Of a DNA stretch of 64,000 bases, positions 9,352 through 18,617 are shown in pieces. How positions within the stretch are numbered: position 1 is the first letter of the stretch; each line of letters starts with the position of its first letter. The stretch is from Virgibacillus proomii (GTDB lineage Bacteria; Bacillota; Bacilli; Bacillales; Amphibacillaceae). The translations under genes and the position numbers were made by a program. The notes beneath the pieces are model-generated. The model was given only the letters and a program-made list of their open reading frames with translations. It searched no databases and was not told where the DNA came from. The stretch lies in contig NZ_JAHLNO010000019.1 in assembly GCF_018916875.1 (NCBI RefSeq), positions 829,987-893,986 on the forward strand, read 5' to 3'.

Positions 9352-10167
9352 TTGTATATCGGTTTAATTATACTGATTCTATTAAGCTATTTTGTATATA
9401 AAGGCTATCAAAACACACATTCTTTAGTATTAAATGAGATAAAGGTTGAAACAGATAGTGAAACCAGTAAAAACACATCGCTTAATATATTGCATATTTC
9501 AGATATGCATATTGAGAATATCTCGGTAACACCCGAGCGTTTAATTGAGAGTATTGATTCAAAGCGAATTGACTTAATTGCGTTAACTGGTGATTTTTTG
9601 GACCGTAAGCGAAGCATTCCCAAATTAATTCCTTACCTAGAGGTATTAAGTGAGCTGCAACCGGTTTATGGTGCTTATGCCGTGTTTGGTAATCATGATT
9701 ATATTTTAAGTCGCAAAAGCTTTGCGTGGTTAAAAAAGGTGCTAAATGAACACGGATTTAAAACGTTACAAAATGAAAATAAGCAAATACAAGTACAGGG
9801 TAAGTGTGTAAATATTATTGGAATTGATAATTTTAGTACGAATCATAGTGATTTATTAAGAGCATTTGACGGTGTAGAAGAAGGAAGTAATTTAGTATTG
9901 ACACATGACCCTAATGTTGTATTAAAAATGAATGAGTATCATTTTGATTATTTACTTTCAGGTCACTTTCATGGTGGACAAATTCATTGGCCAAAGCCGT
10001 ATCATCTTCGCAAAATGGGGAAGTTAGTCAAGATGAATATGGTAAAAGGCTTACATCTCTTAAATGGCAGACCATTTTATATTAGTGAGGGTCTTGGGCA
10101 AACAGGTCTTAATATCCGTGTCGGTAGTCGACCGGAAGTTACTATTCATCACTTGCCAGTCGAATAA
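9352..10167 (+). CDS. Membrane-anchored metallophosphoesterase
   Basis: A calcineurin-like phosphoesterase of about 271 residues with one N-terminal membrane helix (IGLIILILLSYFVY), which probably tethers it to the membrane. All metal-site blocks are present: ISDMHIE near residue 55, LTGDFLD near 83, VFGNHDY near 110, LTHDP near 185, and SGHFHGGQIHWP near 205. This pattern matches bacterial YkuE/YaeI-type enzymes, some of which act on phospholipids or UDP-sugar lipids; the substrate here is unknown. The GGAGGTG at 9339-9345 means the likely start is TTG at 9352, not the ATG at 9337 that lies over the ribosome site. Confidence 0.88.
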   Translation: MYIGLIILILLSYFVYKGYQNTHSLVLNEIKVETDSETSKNTSLNILHISDMHIENISVTPERLIESIDSKRIDLIALTGDFLDRKRSIPKLIPYLEVLSELQPVYGAYAVFGNHDYILSRKSFAWLKKVLNEHGFKTLQNENKQIQVQGKCVNIIGIDNFSTNHSDLLRAFDGVEEGSNLVLTHDPNVVLKMNEYHFDYLLSGHFHGGQIHWPKPYHLRKMGKLVKMNMVKGLHLLNGRPFYISEGLGQTGLNIRVGSRPEVTIHHLPVE

Positions 10168-10490
10168 ATGATGCTGGTGCTGCCATCTGTCTTAGTAACC
10201 GGATGTTTTACACATGAATATATGGATAACAGCTTTTTATGATCCGTACTCTAAAGATTTAAATGAAGGGACAAGGGATATTGGAGGGAGTAATATTGCT
10301 GTTCTATGGATCTTAAGAAAATCCTATAAGCTTATCTAGAAAAAATACTGATTTAAAGAAGTGTTATAAGTAAGATAAAACAGAACACTCAAAGCAAGCT
10401 AACTGAAAATAGGGCTATTGAACTGCCACTATAAGTCTAGGTGGAACTATATAGAGTCGCCTTTTTTATGCTATGATAGATAAAAAACTT
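10168..10490. other. Interval without a recognisable gene
   Basis: A 41-codon frame from ATG 10214 has no ribosome binding site and matches nothing I know. No clear hairpin terminator or repeat was found. Confidence 0.3.
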
Positions 10491-10505
10491 AAGGAAGTAA
10501 CCATC

Positions 10506-11412
10506 ATGGACTTTTTAACTGGGAAGTTATTACTCATTTTTTTATTTATCTTTATTATTCATAGTGTTGAAACGCTAGCTTATGCGGTTCGCTTATCGGG
10601 AGCAAGGGTGAAGATGATTGCTTCAGCTCTTGCTCTTTTTAATATTATGGTTATCGTCTCACGTTTGGCAAACATGATGCAACAACCTTTTACAGGTAGT
10701 TTAATCGATACAGCACCTGCTGAAAATGCACTTCAATTTGTAGAACATCAGTATCGAATACTTATTGGTGCGTCTACTGCAGGAACGGTAGCTGGTATTA
10801 TTGTGTTTCCAACGTTTATCGCTTTATTTTCCAGGGCAATTATCCATTTATCAAATGAAAATGGCTCGATACTAGCTTTAATTCGAAAAGGTCTATCCGT
10901 TGATTTTTTTCTGCGAGGGTGGAAGCATGTTCGCTTCCCTAGACGATCCGATTTAACTGGAATCAAGTTTAGGGATATACCTATGAAGTTATTTTTTACA
11001 CTATAAAGTATAAAAATTTTAGGGTTTATAGTATAAGAAAAACTACAGCTTTCGCCATAAGGACTTGGCGACAAGCAAAGTTTTTCTAATTAATATGGTT
11101 ATTACTGCTATTTATACAATTGGTGTATTAGCAGCCTTATATGCTTCTTTAATTGTACCGGAACGAGCTGCTACAGCAGTAATGGCTTCTGGACTTATTA
11201 ATGGTGTTGCAACCATTTTGCTCGTTATTTTTGTAGATCCTAAAGTTTCTGTGCTTGCGGATGATGTAGTAAACAAACGTGGAAGCTATCAAACTTTAAA
11301 AATAGTTTCATTAATGATGGTAAGCTCACGGCTTTTTGGCACATTGTTGGCACAATTATTATTTATTCCAGGAGCAAAATATGTTGCATGGTTTACGAAA
11401 TTTATCATCTAA
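10506..11412 (+). pseudogene. amj: Amj-type lipid II flippase gene interrupted by repeat R1
   Basis: Two abutting frames together encode a multi-pass membrane protein like B. subtilis Amj (YdaH), the alternate lipid II flippase that can replace MurJ. The first part (from ATG 10506, after AAGGAAG) has IIHSVETLAYAVRLSGAR and LFNIMVIVSRLANMMQ, and runs through a cytoplasmic loop to MKLFF, where it stops at 11006. The second part, in another frame, resumes with FLINMVITAIYTIGVLAALYASL and finishes normally near 11412. The break coincides exactly with a copy of repeat R1 (about 10992-11089). Removing it would rejoin ...MKLF with LINMV. Family identity rests on these motifs from memory. If no other frame repair occurs, the gene is inactive. 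Confidence 0.75.
10992..11089 (+). repeat. Repeat R1 copy A, inside amj
   Basis: About 97 bp, with the pieces 'tatagtataagaaaaactac' and 'gacttggcgacaagc' shared with four other copies at about 21571, 37081, 47338 and 48932. This copy has diverged slightly at its left end and in the terminal hairpin (gcaaag for gccaag). It lies within a coding sequence. Confidence 0.85.
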
Positions 11413-11568
11413 CAGCTATACAACAGAAAGAGATTTGGCTAGTGTCAAGCCGTTTTTGGAACAATTGTTTCCAAACTAAGAAAGATAGATTTAATGGAAA
11501 ATATATAATTGGAAAAATAGCAATTTTGGTACGAAACATCCAAAACTATACGTTATGGAGAGTAATAA

Positions 11569-12753
11569 ATGATGAATAATAAATTCCAGTTACTGCAAAC
11601 GTTAAATCAACAAATTAAAGCGAATAAACATATCATTGGAGTTGCTGCCGGATCTGGCCTTACAGCTAAATATGCCGAACAAGGAGGCGCTGATTTTATA
11701 TTGACGTTAAGCTCCGGAAGGTTTCGTCAGATGGGAGTAAGCTCGTTAGCTGGTTTTACTGCATGTACGAATAGTAATCAAATGGTAATGGAATTTGCTT
11801 TTAAGGAAGTATTGCCAACCTTAAAAAAGATTCCAACGATTTTTGGCTTATTTGCTACAGACCCTACGATTAATATGAATGCATATATTAGACAAATTAA
11901 AGCCAGTGGTTTTGCTGGAATAAATAACTACCCGACAGTAGGCTTGATTGATGGCCAATTTCGCGAAGCTCTAGAGAACCAAGGTATTTCTTTTGCCAAA
12001 GAAGTAGAGGCGATTCAATTTGCGAATGAGTTGGATCTGATTACTGTAGCTTTTGTCTTTAATGAAACACAAGCGATAGATATGCTTAATGCCGGTGCAG
12101 ATATAATTTGTGTACATCTTGGTTTAACTGTAGGTGGAATTTTAGGTGCCAAGCAAATTCAATCATTACAATCTGCTAAGAAGTTAGCTGTGGATATCTT
12201 TCATGCATGTGATAAGGTAAACCCGAATGTGATCAAAATGGTTTATGGAGGACCTGTAAATCGGCCGATCGATGTGCAGTTCATGTATGATGGAACAGAA
12301 ATAGATGGGTATATCGGCGGCTCTGTATTTGAACGTATCCCGGCAGAGCAGATTATTTTTAATATAACCAAATCATTTAAAGAAACGTATGATGTTAAAT
12401 ACGAAACATATATACAAAAAATAATGGCTGGTTTTTCTAACAAGGAAGATTATGTGGAGTTTATTAAAGATTATATAAGTACACACTATATGGACGAGAT
12501 TACGTTAAATGATTTAGCAAGCATATTAAATCTTTCCAGACCTTATTTAAGTTCTTTATTTAAGATAGAGGTAGGAATTCCATTTACACAATATTTAATT
12601 GATTTTAGATTAAATCGAGCTATAGAAATTATGCAGGAAAAAAGACTCCCTCTTTCCACAGTTGCCGAAATGGTTGGTTATCCTGATTATGCTCAGTTTA
12701 GTAAGATATTTAAAAAAAGAAAAGGTGTCTCTCCAACTGTTTTCTTAAAGTGA
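11569..12753 (+). CDS. TIM-barrel (PEP-hydrolase-like) sensor fused to AraC-type HTH regulator
   Basis: A 394-residue fusion. Residues about 10-275 form a TIM-barrel domain of the type annotated as phosphoenolpyruvate-hydrolase-like ([68 protein letters not shown]). Residues about 295-394 are an AraC-family DNA-binding domain with two helix-turn-helices, ITLNDLASILNLSRPYLSSLF and LSTVAEMVGYPDYAQFSKIFKK. The barrel is clearly homologous, perhaps 40% identical, to the enzyme encoded at 14525-15346. The likely reading is that a catalytic domain was recruited to sense the enzyme's substrate or product and control the operon beginning at 13297. Start at 11569 or 11572; GGAGAG lies upstream. Confidence 0.85.
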   Translation: MMNNKFQLLQTLNQQIKANKHIIGVAAGSGLTAKYAEQGGADFILTLSSGRFRQMGVSSLAGFTACTNSNQMVMEFAFKEVLPTLKKIPTIFGLFATDPTINMNAYIRQIKASGFAGINNYPTVGLIDGQFREALENQGISFAKEVEAIQFANELDLITVAFVFNETQAIDMLNAGADIICVHLGLTVGGILGAKQIQSLQSAKKLAVDIFHACDKVNPNVIKMVYGGPVNRPIDVQFMYDGTEIDGYIGGSVFERIPAEQIIFNITKSFKETYDVKYETYIQKIMAGFSNKEDYVEFIKDYISTHYMDEITLNDLASILNLSRPYLSSLFKIEVGIPFTQYLIDFRLNRAIEIMQEKRLPLSTVAEMVGYPDYAQFSKIFKKRKGVSPTVFLK

Positions 12754-12907
12754 AGCTTTCTTTAACCATGTTCACTTTCACATGAAGAAGTATAAACATA
12801 GGGGTGATTCAATATTGTAAAAAGGTTCAATTTTTATCATAAACATAACTAACAGATTGTTTGTGTCAAAAGCTACCGCTGTCTAATTTTTTAGTATGGT
12901 TTCATAG

Positions 12908-12942
12908 TAAGTTTTTACCATTACAATTGGTAACTTTTTTGT
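12908..12942 (+). terminator. Probable terminator after the AraC fusion gene
   Basis: aagtttttacca and tggtaactt pair imperfectly around ttacaat, followed by a run of six Ts. It lies 155 bp after the stop codon. Confidence 0.5.
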
Positions 12943-13129
12943 TAATACAGGTATAAATCTTACGTAATGACAAAATATACAAACATAAGCACATTACTAT
13001 TTACGATAGGAAACGGTATCATTTGTATATAGAAAGAAAAACACAAATGCCTTATAGGTCATAAGTCGGTGTTTAGGGCTTTCAACAATTGGTATCGTTT
13101 TCTCATTTATTTATATAAGGGCTGTAAAC

Positions 13130-13272
13130 GCACATAACAGGAATAGTTGTGAGCCAAGAAAAGCAAGTGAGAGTAACGATCCCTGTATGCCTGCTTCGTT
13201 CAAAGGCCTTTAGGTCATACCCTTGTGGTACAAACATTCCGGGTGGTAAGGTTTCCTGGAATGAAGGTTCAG
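13130..13272 (+). repeat. Divergent partial copy of repeat R2
   Basis: Contains 'gcttcgttcaaaggccttt' and 'aggtcataccctt', the conserved core of R2, then a degenerate 3' hairpin pairing cattcc with ggaatg. It lies between the AraC fusion regulator and the UPF0261 gene and ends about 25 bp before that start, so it forms part of the leader. Confidence 0.6.
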
Positions 13273-13296
13273 TTCATATGAAAGGGGAGAAGTATA

Positions 13297-14523
13297 TTGA
13301 GTAAAACTATTGCTTTAGCAGGTACGTTCGATACGAAAGGAAAGGAATTTTTGTTTGTAAAAGAACTGATTGAGTCGTTAGGCTTTAGAACATTGACGAT
13401 TCACACAGGAGTATTTAAACCGGCATTTGATCCGGATATTTCCAATGAAGTTATTTTTCAAGCGGCTGGAGAAAATATAAATGAAATTGTGGAAGCTGAA
13501 GATCGGGGTAAAGCGACGCTTGTTTTATCAAAAGGGATGGAAATTGTCTTACCACAGTTATATGAACAAGGGAAGCTTGATGGAGTTCTTTCGTTTGGTG
13601 GCTCTGGTGGAACTTCAATAGTTACACCTGGAATGAGAGCATTACCAATTGGGGTTCCAAAAATAATGGTCTCTACAGTTGCTTCAGGTAATGTAGCTCC
13701 TTATGTTGGGACGAGCGATATTATAATGTACCCATCGATTGTTGATGTAGCTGGATTAAATAGAATTTCCACCAAAATATTTACCAATGCTGTTTTCGCT
13801 ATTGTTGGAATGTTGAGCTTTGAAAACAAACAGCGCTTTGATAACAAGCCTTTATTAGCTGCGACGATGTTTGGATTGACAACTCCATGTATCAACTACG
13901 CGAAAGCATACGTCGAAAAGCAAGGTTATGAAATGCTTGTTTTTCATGCTACGGGAATTGGTGGACGTACAATGGAAAGCTTAATTGAAGCAGGATTTAT
14001 TGAAGGTGTACTGGATATAACAACAACAGAATGGGCAGATGAAATAGTGGGGGGGGTACTTGGTGCTGGACCTCATCGCTTAGAAGCTGCAGCAAAACAT
14101 AATGTCCCACAGGTTGTTTCAGTAGGCGCCATGGATATGGTGAACTTTGGACCTTATGAAACTGTGCCAGAACGATTTACCGGTCGAAAGTTTTATAAGC
14201 ACAATCCAACTGTAACGTTAATGCGAACCAATATGGAAGAAAATAAACACATAGGAGAAGTTCTTGCGGAGAAACTTAATATGGCCTCAGGAGATACAGC
14301 TTTAATCTTACCATTAAAAGGGCTATCTGGTCTTGATGTGCATGGACAGCCGTTTTACGGACCGGAAGAGGATCAAATGCTATTTGATACGTTAAAAAAG
14401 AACATTGATCAAGATAAAGTTCAGGTTATTGAATTAGAAAAGGCGATCAATGATCGTGCGTTTGCAGAAGCAGCAGCAGAGAAGCTTATCCAATTAATAG
14501 AAGAAAAAAAAGGAGAAAATTAA
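13297..14523 (+). CDS. Tm-1-like ATP-binding domain protein (UPF0261)
   Basis: A 408-residue cytosolic protein of the UPF0261 family, the normal length. Features: [15 protein letters not shown] at the N-terminus, the glycine-rich [42 protein letters not shown] in two segments, [17 protein letters not shown], and [18 protein letters not shown] near the C-terminus. The family corresponds to the N-terminal half of the tomato antiviral protein Tm-1; bacterial function is not established. Start is TTG 13297 after AAGGGGAG. The next gene begins 1 bp after this stop and encodes the other half of Tm-1, so the two products probably act as one complex or consecutive steps. Confidence 0.9.
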   Translation: MSKTIALAGTFDTKGKEFLFVKELIESLGFRTLTIHTGVFKPAFDPDISNEVIFQAAGENINEIVEAEDRGKATLVLSKGMEIVLPQLYEQGKLDGVLSFGGSGGTSIVTPGMRALPIGVPKIMVSTVASGNVAPYVGTSDIIMYPSIVDVAGLNRISTKIFTNAVFAIVGMLSFENKQRFDNKPLLAATMFGLTTPCINYAKAYVEKQGYEMLVFHATGIGGRTMESLIEAGFIEGVLDITTTEWADEIVGGVLGAGPHRLEAAAKHNVPQVVSVGAMDMVNFGPYETVPERFTGRKFYKHNPTVTLMRTNMEENKHIGEVLAEKLNMASGDTALILPLKGLSGLDVHGQPFYGPEEDQMLFDTLKKNIDQDKVQVIELEKAINDRAFAEAAAEKLIQLIEEKKGEN

Positions 14524-14524
14524 T

Positions 14525-15346
14525 ATGTTAAGATCAGAGATTTTACAACGTTTTAAAGAACAAATTAAAGAAGGGAATATCTTATTAGGTGTAGGAGCAG
14601 GAACTGGTATTACCGCAAAAAGCAGTGAAGCCGGCGGAGCAGACATGTTAATTGTTTATAATTCGGGTCGCTATCGTATGGCAGGTCGTGGTTCATTAGC
14701 TGGGCTTCTTTCCTATGGAGATGCTAATCAAATTGTAGTTGAAATGGGAAGTGAAGTATTGCCAGTTGTCAAGGACACTCCAGTATTAGCAGGGGTAAAC
14801 GGAACCGATCCATTTCGGGTTATGGATGTATTTTTAAAGGAGTTAAAATCTCAAGGATTTTGCGGGGTGCAAAATTTCCCGACGGTTGGATTAATTGATG
14901 GCGTGTTTAGACAAAATTTAGAAGAAACTGGAATGGGCTATGATTTAGAAGTTGATATGATTAAAAAAGCACATGAACTAGATATGTTAACTACTCCATA
15001 TGTTTTTAATGAAGAACAAGCAAAGAAAATGGCGGAAGCAGGTGCAGATATACTGGTAGCACATATGGGGTTAACCACTAAAGGATCAATTGGTGCTAAA
15101 ACAGCACTAACTCTTGATGACTCTGTAGAACGTATTCAGAAAATAGTTAATGCTGGTCGAGAGGTCAATCCAGATATTTTAGCTATTTGTCATGGTGGAC
15201 CAATCGCTGAACCACAAGACGCTGCATACGTCATTGAAAAAGTAGATGGGATTGTCGGCTTTTTTGGTGCGTCAAGTATTGAACGATTTGCAGCAGAAAA
15301 AGGAATAAAAGAGCAATCTGAAGCTTTTAAACAAATCCGTTTATAA
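14525..15346 (+). CDS. TIM-barrel PEP-hydrolase-family enzyme (Tm-1 C-terminal domain homologue)
   Basis: A 273-residue single-domain TIM barrel. Conserved blocks: [111 protein letters not shown] and [14 protein letters not shown]. This is the fold of the C-terminal half of plant Tm-1. The start ATG 14525 overlaps the end region of the preceding gene (stop at 14521-14523), with AGGAG at 14512, so the pair is translationally coupled. A second copy of this barrel is fused to the AraC domain at 11569-12753. The reaction is unknown; a C-C or C-O bond hydrolase or lyase is plausible. Confidence 0.88.
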   Translation: MLRSEILQRFKEQIKEGNILLGVGAGTGITAKSSEAGGADMLIVYNSGRYRMAGRGSLAGLLSYGDANQIVVEMGSEVLPVVKDTPVLAGVNGTDPFRVMDVFLKELKSQGFCGVQNFPTVGLIDGVFRQNLEETGMGYDLEVDMIKKAHELDMLTTPYVFNEEQAKKMAEAGADILVAHMGLTTKGSIGAKTALTLDDSVERIQKIVNAGREVNPDILAICHGGPIAEPQDAAYVIEKVDGIVGFFGASSIERFAAEKGIKEQSEAFKQIRL

Positions 15347-15479
15347 AAAAATTGGAACGACAACCCTGTCTGGCATGTTGACTTTTATTCAAGGTTATTG
15401 AAGTTAATTTTTTTCATAAACATAAATCATCTACAATGGTGCATAATGAGGGTAAACGATAAGGAAGCTAGGTGATCAT

Positions 15480-15737
15480 ATGGAAATACAAGAAAACTTT
15501 CAACCAGGTGAAGTTGTTTATGTCATTATCCGCAACCCTCACGCTCAAGATGTAGCACAAGTTCAACAGGCTGCTGTTGTAGAGAATCCTGAACAGCCAA
15601 AAGAATTAGCATTGTTTATTTATGAAACGTACTATCCATTAACAGATGAAATAGCAGTCTATAAATCAGCCGATGAAGCTGAAGCAGCATATGAAGACGC
15701 TTTCGGTACAGCTGATCAGGAAGGGTATCATGGTTAA
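15480..15737 (+). CDS. splA: SplA, regulator of spore photoproduct lyase
   Basis: An 85-residue protein of the SplA family (FQPGEVVYVIIRNPHAQDVA near the start; SADEAEAAYEDAF near the end). In B. subtilis, SplA tempers expression of splB in the developing forespore. The ATG follows a weak AAGCTAGGTG site. The stop overlaps the start of splB by 8 bases, so the genes are translationally coupled. Sporulation-specific (SigG) control is expected from family knowledge, but I could not pick a convincing SigG promoter in the 130 bp upstream. Confidence 0.88.
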   Translation: MEIQENFQPGEVVYVIIRNPHAQDVAQVQQAAVVENPEQPKELALFIYETYYPLTDEIAVYKSADEAEAAYEDAFGTADQEGYHG

Positions 15738-16758
15738 GCCGTTTATACCGCAATTAGTATACGCTGAACCAAGAGCATTAGACTATCCGTTAGGGAAGAA
15801 GCTGATATCCAAGTTTGAAAAGATGGGAATTGAAATTAGACAAACGACTTCACATAATCAAATTCGCAATTTACCAGGGGACAATCACTTTCAAAAATAT
15901 CGAGTTGCCAAATCGACATTGGTTCTAGGGGTGCGGAAAACGTTAAAATTTGATACATCAAAGCCATCCGCAGAATATGCTATCCCTTTTGCAACTGGCT
16001 GTATGGGACATTGTCACTATTGCTATTTACAAACAACAATGGGAAGTAAACCATATATCCGCACGTATGTTAATGTTGATGAAATATTTGATGCCGCAGA
16101 AGAATATATGCAAGAGCGAGTGCCGGAGATTACTCGATTTGAAGCATCATGCACATCAGATATTGTCGGCCTTGATCATTTGACTCACACATTGAAGCGA
16201 GCAATTGAGTATTTTGGCAGAACAGATTATGGACAATTAAGATTTGTTACCAAATTTAGCCATGTTGATCATTTACTAGAAGCAGAGCATAACGGTCGAA
16301 CTCGATTTCGCTTTAGTATCAATGATGATTATATTATTAAATATTTTGAACCTGGTACATCCAGATTACACGAGCGAATTGAAGCAGCTGTTAAAGTCGC
16401 TGAAGCTGGTTATCCTCTAGGGTTTATTGTAGCACCGATTTATTTACATGACGGCTGGAAAAATGGCTACAAGGAGATGTTTGAAAAACTGGAAGCAGCA
16501 TTACCAGAAAGAGCGAAAAAGAATCTCACCTTTGAAATGATTCAACATCGCTTTACGAAACCCGCTAAACGGGTAATACAACAAAATTATCCCATGACAA
16601 AACTGGAATTAGATGAATCGAAGCGAAAATGGAAGTGGGGACGGTATGGTATTGGCAAATACGTGTATCAAGATGAAGAACAAGCAGAGATTAAATCTAC
16701 TTTAGGAGGATATATTAATACCTACTTTCCCGATGGAAAAATTGAGTATTTCACGTAG
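15730..16758 (+). CDS. splB: Spore photoproduct lyase SplB (radical SAM)
   Basis: A 342-residue radical SAM enzyme that reverses the spore photoproduct (5-thyminyl-5,6-dihydrothymine) during germination. The [4Fe-4S] cysteines are C91, C95 and C98 in TGCMGHCHYCYLQ. The hydrogen-donor cysteine is C141 in EASCTSDIVG. A C-terminal RFTKPAKR segment and YPMTKLELDE are typical of the family. The ATG at 15730 gives the family N-terminus MVKPFIPQLVYAEP; an in-frame ATG at 15673 would lie wholly within splA. It overlaps splA by 8 bp. A decayed second UV-repair gene lies just downstream on the opposite strand. Confidence 0.95.
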   Translation: MVKPFIPQLVYAEPRALDYPLGKKLISKFEKMGIEIRQTTSHNQIRNLPGDNHFQKYRVAKSTLVLGVRKTLKFDTSKPSAEYAIPFATGCMGHCHYCYLQTTMGSKPYIRTYVNVDEIFDAAEEYMQERVPEITRFEASCTSDIVGLDHLTHTLKRAIEYFGRTDYGQLRFVTKFSHVDHLLEAEHNGRTRFRFSINDDYIIKYFEPGTSRLHERIEAAVKVAEAGYPLGFIVAPIYLHDGWKNGYKEMFEKLEAALPERAKKNLTFEMIQHRFTKPAKRVIQQNYPMTKLELDESKRKWKWGRYGIGKYVYQDEEQAEIKSTLGGYINTYFPDGKIEYFT

Positions 16759-16786
16759 ATAAAAGGTTGCTTGATTAGGAAGCCAC

Positions 16787-17165
16787 TTATTTCGCTATGC
16801 TGTCAATGCCCTTTGCTTTTAAGTTGTCTAAACAATCTTGTAAATACAATTCGTCATGCTCTGGATAAATAGGGGAATCATGAATAAAACGTTGGTCCTC
16901 TTTATACAAGCTTTTTTCCGTATGAGGAGGACAGGCTTTTCCACGATAAAACGGATCTTTCCAAAGCGGGTCAACTTGATAACCTCTCTGCTGCATTTCT
17001 TTCATAATAAATGGATGGTACAAAAATAGGCGATATGGAGAATAGGTAAAAACATAATTTACAAGTAGCATGCTTTTCCCCTAAGCGTTTCCTCTTAACG
17101 CACAACACTCTCGATGTTACCTAACAATTACTGCCTTGGCAGGTTGGTGATAAGTTGTTGATCAA
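16787..17165 (-). pseudogene. Decayed pyrimidine-dimer DNA glycosylase (Pyr_excise/T4 endonuclease V family)
   Basis: An intact 94-codon stretch (17071-16787) reads NYVFTYSPYRLFLYHPFIMKE and later GKACPPHTEKSLY, the middle and end of the small pyrimidine-dimer glycosylase family. The N-terminal part lies upstream but is broken. Around 17160-17120 the minus strand gives LITNLPRQ, a stop, then LLG, which matches the family's LPRQQLLGQHR start, and another frame change precedes VNYVF. At least one stop and one frameshift disable it. It sits tail to tail with splB. Confidence 0.7.
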
Positions 17166-17620
17166 AGTCTCACTTGTTTACCTCCTTCAATAAAGTTAAT
17201 TTTTCTTCCAAAAACTCACGTATTCTCAATATTTCATAAGCACCATATAGTTGACTCACCAAGATTACTGGATATCATTTGAATATCTATAAATGATTTA
17301 CAGGGTGGGAGCCATCCTATCGTCCGAACTGGATTAGTTTGGAAAATAAGTGTATAACCGTGCTAGGAAATCTCCACACAAATCACGGTCGCTAACCCCC
17401 CATATCTCTCCGGATCGTATCCATACTTTCCTTCGTCCTGCATATCCATGAGGTAGAGGTTGGAAATGATGCTCCTTTTTTTATATTTTATTTCGTATCT
17501 AAGTTATTATTATTACTGTAAAGTTCATTGATTTAGGCATGTGATACTTATATGTTAAAATAATTATGTACAGATTGGAAATGAATTGAAATTTTTATGA
17601 AAATACAGCAATACGAAGAA
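17166..17620. other. Interval upstream of the ZIP transporter
   Basis: No gene is supported. A possible promoter, TTGATT then a 17-base spacer then TATGTT, lies at about 17529-17557, roughly 75 bp before the ZIP gene. Confidence 0.35.
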
Positions 17621-17625
17621 GGTGT

Positions 17626-18447
17626 ATGCATAATATGGATTATTTCTATTCCTTACATCCAGTTATTCAAGCGATGATTGCAACATTATTTACGTGGGGG
17701 ATGACCGCACTTGGCGCAGCTTTAGTATTTACGACGAAAAATTTTAACCAGCGTTTTTTGGACAGTATGTTAGGGTTTGCGGGTGGTGTCATGATTGCAG
17801 CAAGCTTCTGGTCATTACTCTCTCCTGCCTTAGATATGGCTAAAGCAAGTGGTAAGATTCCCTGGATTCCAGCGGCCATTGGTTTTATGGCAGGTGGTAT
17901 ATTCCTTTGGGGGATTGACAAATTACTTCCGCATCTACATCCAACATCTCCAATCCAAGCAGCAGAAGGAATTCATCCCGATCGCAAAAAACGAAGCACA
18001 TTACTCGTTTTAGCAATCACCCTTCACAATATTCCAGAAGGATTAGCAGTAGGAGTAGCGTTTGGCGCTATTGCGGCAGATCTGCCTACAGCTACAACTG
18101 CTGGTGCAATCGCTTTAGCTATTGGAATTGGGATTCAAAACTTTCCGGAAGGATTAGCAGTTTCCATGCCATTACGCAGAGAAGGAATGTCTCGGAAGAA
18201 AAGCTTTATGTACGGTCAATTTTCGGGCATGGTAGAGCCAATTGCAGGGATTATTGGAGCACTTGCTGTTACGTTTATTCAACCATTATTACCATATGCG
18301 CTCAGCTTTGCTGCAGGTGCTATGATCTTTGTAGTTGCTGAGGAGGTCATTCCTGGTTCTCAAGAAGCTGGAAATCGAGACTTGGCTTCTATGAGCTTAA
18401 TGGTTGGTTTCACTGTGATGATGGTACTCGATGTTGCACTTGGTTAA
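17626..18447 (+). CDS. ZIP-family divalent metal transporter
   Basis: A 273-residue (or 270 from ATG 17635) multi-pass membrane protein of the ZIP family, which imports zinc and related divalent metals into the cytosol. The two signature helices are clear: [20 protein letters not shown] and [17 protein letters not shown], whose His, Asn and Glu residues line the metal site. Eight or so membrane segments are predicted, with a short His-containing loop (HLHPTSPIQ) between helices 3 and 4. AGAAGG at 17617-17622 is rather close to the first ATG and far from the second, so the start is uncertain by three codons. A strong terminator follows; no Zur-type operator was recognised. Confidence 0.92.
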   Translation: MHNMDYFYSLHPVIQAMIATLFTWGMTALGAALVFTTKNFNQRFLDSMLGFAGGVMIAASFWSLLSPALDMAKASGKIPWIPAAIGFMAGGIFLWGIDKLLPHLHPTSPIQAAEGIHPDRKKRSTLLVLAITLHNIPEGLAVGVAFGAIAADLPTATTAGAIALAIGIGIQNFPEGLAVSMPLRREGMSRKKSFMYGQFSGMVEPIAGIIGALAVTFIQPLLPYALSFAAGAMIFVVAEEVIPGSQEAGNRDLASMSLMVGFTVMMVLDVALG

Positions 18448-18457
18448 ATATGTTAAT

Positions 18458-18496
18458 AACGATTTTCTTCTGTCATTGAGAAGAAAATCGTTTTTT
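18458..18496 (+). terminator. Terminator after the ZIP gene
   Basis: aacgattttcttct (18458-18471) pairs perfectly with agaagaaaatcgtt (18479-18492) around a 7-base loop, then a T run. Confidence 0.93.
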
Positions 18497-18592
18497 AAAT
18501 TTATTATCTCCAGTTTGCACCCGCTAAGCGAGCATTCTCGAGCCGCAGGTTCAAGTGAACCGATCCAGCCGATTTTTCGACTCAGTACCCAA

Positions 18593-18617
18593 GTTGATTA
18601 CAGCCATTGTAATCAAC
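18593..18617 (-). terminator. Hairpin overlapping the pabBC stop
   Basis: gttgattaca and tgtaatcaac pair around gccat. On the minus strand the stem begins inside the TGA stop of the PabB-PabC gene, so it may end that transcript, though only a weak T tract follows. Confidence 0.5.

Noticed and set aside
11388..11579. 63-codon frame overlapping the amj end and the AraC fusion start
   Set aside because: It overlaps real coding sequence at both ends and has no ribosome site.
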